From: Janthinobacterium tructae
GTDB lineage: Bacteria; Pseudomonadota; Gammaproteobacteria; Burkholderiales; Burkholderiaceae_D
Length of the DNA stretch: 64,000 nucleotides
Direction: 5' to 3'
NCBI RefSeq assembly: GCF_006517255.1
Contig: NZ_CP041185.1
Location: 1,860,001 to 1,924,000, forward strand
How positions within the stretch are numbered: position 1 is the stretch's first letter; each line of letters opens with the position of its first letter. Under the pieces are notes generated by a model, which was given only the letters and a program-made list of their open reading frames with translations, searched no databases and was not told where the DNA came from. Below are positions 61,124-64,000 of this stretch, piece by piece. The position numbers were made by a program, and so were the translations under genes.

Positions 61124-63412
61124 TCAGGCCGCGTTATCGCCGCGCAAGGTTTTTGCCGCCGCCACCATGTTCGCCAGCGCGGGAATGACTTCTTTCCAGC
61201 CGCGCGTTTTGAGGCCGCAATCGGGGTTGACCCACAGGCGCTGCGCGGGGATACGTTCAGCGGCCTTGCGCATCAGTTTCACCATCTGTTCCTGACTCGG
61301 AATGTTGGGCGAGTGGATGTCGTAGACGCCGGGGCCGATAGCGTTCGGATAGTTAAAATCATCGAAGGCGTCGAGCAACTCCATGTCGGAACGCGAGGTT
61401 TCGATCGTGATGACGTCCGCATCCATGTCGGCGATCTGCGCGATGATGTCGTTGAATTCCGAATAGCACATGTGCGTGTGGATTTGCGTCTCGTCAGCCA
61501 CGCCATTGGCCGTGATGCGGAACGATTCCACGGCCCAGCGCAGGTATTCGGCCCATTGCGACTTGCGTAGTGGCAAGCCTTCGCGCAGCGCCGCCTCGTC
61601 GATCTGGATCACGCGGATGCTGGCCTGCTCCAGGTCCAGCACTTCGGCGCGCATGGCCAGCGCCAGCTGGTAGCACGATACGGAGCGGGGCTGGTCGTCG
61701 CGCACGAAGGACCAGTTCAGGATGGTGACGGGGCCAGTCAGCATGCCTTTCATCGGCTTGTCCGTCAGCGACTGGGCGTAGGTGCTCCACTCGACCGTCA
61801 TGGCGCGCGGGCGGCTGATGTCGCCGAACAAAATGGGCGGCTTGACGCAGCGCGAACCGTACGATTGCACCCAGCCGAACTGGCTGAAGGCGTAGCCATC
61901 GAGCTGTTCGCCGAAATATTCCACCATGTCATTGCGTTCCGCTTCGCCGTGCACGAAGACGTCCAGGCCCAGGGTTTCCTGTTCCTTGACGCAATGGGCG
62001 ATTTCCGCCTGCATCAGCTTTTTATAACTGGCTTCGTCCAGCTGGCCACTGCGCAACTGGCTGCGCGCCTGGCGGATTTCCGCTGTCTGCGGGAAGGAGC
62101 CGATGGTTGTCGTCGGATACAGTGGCAGTTGCAGCAGTGCAGCTTGCTCGGCGGCACGTTCGGCATAGCCGCTGGCGCGCTGGCCCAGCGTCGCATCAAT
62201 GCGCGCCACGGCCGCTTTCACATCCGGATTGTGCACGCGGCTCGACTGGCGGCGCGCTTCAACGGCGACATGGTTGGCATCGAGCGCCGCCTGCACGGAG
62301 GCGCGGCCATGGTTCAGGGCGCCGGCAATGGTGTGCACTTCATCGAGCTTTTGACGCGCAAAGGCCAGCCAGGACTGGATATCGGCATCGAGCTTTTGTT
62401 CACTGGCCAGGTCGACGGGTACGTGCAGCAGCGAGCACGACGGGGCGATCCACAGGCGCGACTGCAGGCTGGCATGCACGGGTTCCAGCCATGCCAGCAC
62501 GTCATTCAAGTCCGTCTTCCAGATATTGCGGCCATTCACCACACCCAGGGACAAGACGCTGGTGGCGGGCAATTGCGCGATGACTTGCCCCACTTCATCG
62601 CGGGCATGCACGGCGTCGATGTGCAAGCCTTGCACCGGCAGCTTGCACGCCAGTTCCAGGTTATCTTGCAGCTTGCCGAAATACGTGGCCAGCAGCAGTT
62701 TGAGGTGATGGACCTTGCTCAAGGCCGCGTAGGCCGTGAGCAGCGCCTGCCGCCACTCACTGCCCAGTTCCGTGACGAGGATCGGTTCGTCGATCTGCAC
62801 CCATTCCACGCCTTGCGCGGCCAGTTCCTGCAGCAATTGCACGTAGACGGGCAGCAAGCCTTGCAGCAGCGCCAGCTTGTCGGAATCATCCTTGGCCTTG
62901 CCCAGCCACAAATAGGTAACGGGGCCGATCAGTACGGGCTTGGCTTTTACACCGAGCTGGCGCGCTTGCGCCAGTTGCTGCAACAGGCGGCTGCTGTCGA
63001 GCTTGAATTGCGTGTCGGCCGCAAATTCCGGCACGATGTAGTGATAATTGGTGTCGAACCATTTCGTCATTTCGCCGGCGTGGACGCAGCTGCAATCGCT
63101 GTCGCTGGCCGAGCGGCCACGCGCCACACGAAAATAGTTGTCAAGCGCCGCGCCTTCCAGGCCGCGCACGCGCTGCGGCAAATTGCCCAGAGTAAAACTC
63201 AGGTCCAGCACCTGGTCGTAGAAGGAAAAGTCGCCCACGGGCGCGAAGTCCAGCGCGTTTTGCTCTTGCCAATGGCGCTGGCGCAATTGCGCGCCCTGGC
63301 CTTCCAGCGCATCCAGGCTGCTTTGGCCCTTCCAGTAATCTTCCAGGGCGAATTTCAGTTCGCGTTTCGCGCCGATGCGCGGGTAGCCCAGATTGTGTGT
63401 CGTGACGGTCAT
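61124..63412 (-). CDS. metE: Cobalamin-independent methionine synthase MetE
   Basis: Transfers the methyl group of 5-methyltetrahydropteroyltri-L-glutamate to homocysteine, the last step of methionine synthesis, with zinc but no B12. The protein has 762 residues in two TIM-barrel halves. It begins [21 protein letters not shown], marked [14 protein letters not shown]; the zinc-ligand region is [12 protein letters not shown] and the last ligand Cys is in [19 protein letters not shown] starts the catalytic barrel. ATG 63412 has a good ribosome-binding site (AAGGAG); an upstream ATG at 63457 does not. A MetR-like box lies upstream. metC at the left edge supplies homocysteine, although 60 kb away. 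Confidence 0.96.
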   Translation of the reverse strand: MTVTTHNLGYPRIGAKRELKFALEDYWKGQSSLDALEGQGAQLRQRHWQEQNALDFAPVGDFSFYDQVLDLSFTLGNLPQRVRGLEGAALDNYFRVARGRSASDSDCSCVHAGEMTKWFDTNYHYIVPEFAADTQFKLDSSRLLQQLAQARQLGVKAKPVLIGPVTYLWLGKAKDDSDKLALLQGLLPVYVQLLQELAAQGVEWVQIDEPILVTELGSEWRQALLTAYAALSKVHHLKLLLATYFGKLQDNLELACKLPVQGLHIDAVHARDEVGQVIAQLPATSVLSLGVVNGRNIWKTDLNDVLAWLEPVHASLQSRLWIAPSCSLLHVPVDLASEQKLDADIQSWLAFARQKLDEVHTIAGALNHGRASVQAALDANHVAVEARRQSSRVHNPDVKAAVARIDATLGQRASGYAERAAEQAALLQLPLYPTTTIGSFPQTAEIRQARSQLRSGQLDEASYKKLMQAEIAHCVKEQETLGLDVFVHGEAERNDMVEYFGEQLDGYAFSQFGWVQSYGSRCVKPPILFGDISRPRAMTVEWSTYAQSLTDKPMKGMLTGPVTILNWSFVRDDQPRSVSCYQLALAMRAEVLDLEQASIRVIQIDEAALREGLPLRKSQWAEYLRWAVESFRITANGVADETQIHTHMCYSEFNDIIAQIADMDADVITIETSRSDMELLDAFDDFNYPNAIGPGVYDIHSPNIPSQEQMVKLMRKAAERIPAQRLWVNPDCGLKTRGWKEVIPALANMVAAAKTLRGDNAA

Positions 63413-63609
63413 GACGGTGCTCCTTATGAAGTATGCACACATCATAAAAGGTTCCATCCATTAAAAATAATGATAATATTTTATATATCCATGAATACCA
63501 CTCATGTGAAATCATGCTCGAACGCATCTGGCCGTCTTGCGCGGGTCACGCCCGCGCCGCTGAAACGGACGACCGCATAGCCTACCGGCACTGTGTGACG
63601 GCGACGGGC
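63413..63609 (-). promoter_or_regulatory. metE upstream region with AT-rich promoter area
   Basis: This gap holds an AT-rich tract at 63455-63490, a possible MetR box at 63492-63504 and a small GC hairpin (63540-63545 with 63551-63556). No cobalamin riboswitch is recognisable. The rest up to 63798 is the third copy of the intergenic element and about 65 bp of spacer. Confidence 0.5.
63492..63504 (-). promoter_or_regulatory. Possible MetR-binding site
   Basis: The minus strand reads TGAGTGGTATTCA, one mismatch from the MetR consensus TGAA-N5-TTCA. It lies 80 bp before the metE start codon, a usual place for MetR activation. Confidence 0.4.
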
Positions 63610-63732
63610 AAAAAAAAAGCCCGCTGCGGGAGCGGGCTGAATCTATTTTCTTGGAGGAAGATAGAGGAGACAGATGCATGATGCCGCATTGCAGCATATC
63701 AATCCAATTACATGTTGTGATAGCGGAGATAT
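63610..63732 (-). repeat. Three-copy intergenic element, copy 3
   Basis: Copy 3 lies between the right-edge gene (stop at 63799) and metE. Terminator stem 63618-63625 with 63631-63638, then nine T on the minus strand (63610-63618). Relative to copy 1 it has a one-base insertion in the CU-rich stretch and a one-base deletion before the plus-strand ATG, so indels occur in each pair of copies. The plus-strand 18-codon reading frame ends in TGA exactly at the limit of homology. Confidence 0.85.
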
Positions 63733-63798
63733 GAATTATCCATATCTCGTACAAGTTGCGAAACAGGCAGCGACATCAACGGCAGTTGCGGCCACTAT

Positions 63799-64000
63799 TC
63801 AATCCTGGGGCGGCGAACAAAAGGCAAAGCGTTGCCGATGCATGCGCAGATAATATTTTTGTTCTTCCCTCAAAACGATGCGCAACGGAGCAGGCAAACC
63901 GATGAGTTCACGATGCCGCCCCAGCAGCGAGGGGGAGCACAACATGGCGCCATCATCAGCAAAGCTGATCAGGCCCCGATCGAACAAGGCATCCAGGGTC
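63799..64000 (-). CDS. C-terminal fragment of a possible HNH endonuclease
   Basis: Open frame of about 67 codons running in from the right edge and stopping at 63799. It reads TLDALFDRGLISFADDGAML, then SPSLLGRHRELIGLP and a final YYLRMHRQRFAF. The FDRGLISFADDG and YLxxHRxxxF pattern resembles the C-terminus of COG3440-type HNH restriction-like endonucleases, but the catalytic part is outside the window, so this name is tentative. An internal ATG (63987) is not the start. The third intergenic element follows its stop. Confidence 0.45.
   Translation of the reverse strand, partial: TLDALFDRGLISFADDGAMLCSPSLLGRHRELIGLPAPLRIVLREEQKYYLRMHRQRFAFCSPPQD

Noticed and set aside
63458..63609. Cobalamin riboswitch before metE
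   Set aside because: No B12-box-like GCCACTG with surrounding helices was found, and the free leader is shorter than typical for this class.
1..64000. CRISPR arrays, tRNA genes, insertion sequences and prophage genes
   Set aside because: Looked for direct repeats with spacers, cloverleaf-like segments, transposases and integrases; none was recognised. The only repeats are the REP-like array and the three-copy element.

Overview
The window is high-GC DNA, almost entirely coding, from a betaproteobacterium that looks like an Oxalobacteraceae member (Janthinobacterium, Duganella or Massilia type). The grounds are a class I polyhydroxyalkanoate synthase with its PhaR regulator, the rluD-pgeF pair divergent from bamD, and a complete MSHA-type pilus locus. 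The genus is inferred from gene content only. No tRNA, rRNA, CRISPR array, insertion sequence or prophage was recognised.

Layout. 1-15.1 kb is mainly housekeeping: metC (cut by the left edge), rimO, an Asp-box lipoprotein, phaR, phaC, a small membrane protein, pgeF, rluD, bamD, yaaA, a PIN-domain protein, a YbdL-type aminotransferase, a degenerate HD-GYP protein, an NTF2-like secreted protein and an exported esterase. 15.1-32.2 kb, minus strand, is an MSHA type IV pilus locus in the order E-G-F/B-A-C-D-O-P-Q, a 168-bp gap, then I-I2-J-K-L-M-N. This is a permutation of the classical Vibrio order. The pilin gene mshA has an intrinsic terminator behind it and a weaker terminator-like sequence ahead of it.

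32.4-47.2 kb, plus strand and divergent from mshE, is a second type IV pilus / type II secretion-like system. It has an ABC transporter ATPase, an ExeA-like ATPase fused to a SPOR-like domain, a lipoprotein secretin, a TPR protein, an assembly ATPase, a platform protein, a GspL-like PilM-PilN protein, PilO-like and PilP-like proteins, three pilin-like proteins (two of them tandem paralogues), an ABC-2 permease and an anchored TPR-like protein. It has neither a prepilin peptidase nor a retraction ATPase. I regard it as the most interesting protein system here. Next come a BOF-family periplasmic protein, a large hybrid histidine kinase and a REC-GGDEF diguanylate cyclase. The cyclase may connect to the pili, because MshE carries an intact cyclic-di-GMP-binding MshEN motif whereas the second ATPase has lost key residues of it.

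53.3-60.2 kb holds a tight acyl-CoA catabolic operon (two acyl-CoA dehydrogenases, two MaoC hydratases), an azoreductase divergent from a LysR regulator, and an AspT-like transporter. 60.2-64 kb holds a small lipoprotein, metE and the end of a possible HNH nuclease gene. After each of these three minus-strand genes lies a copy of the same roughly 120-bp intergenic element ending in an intrinsic terminator and carrying a CU-rich anti-Shine-Dalgarno-like stretch, which suggests a family of 3'-UTR elements or small RNAs.
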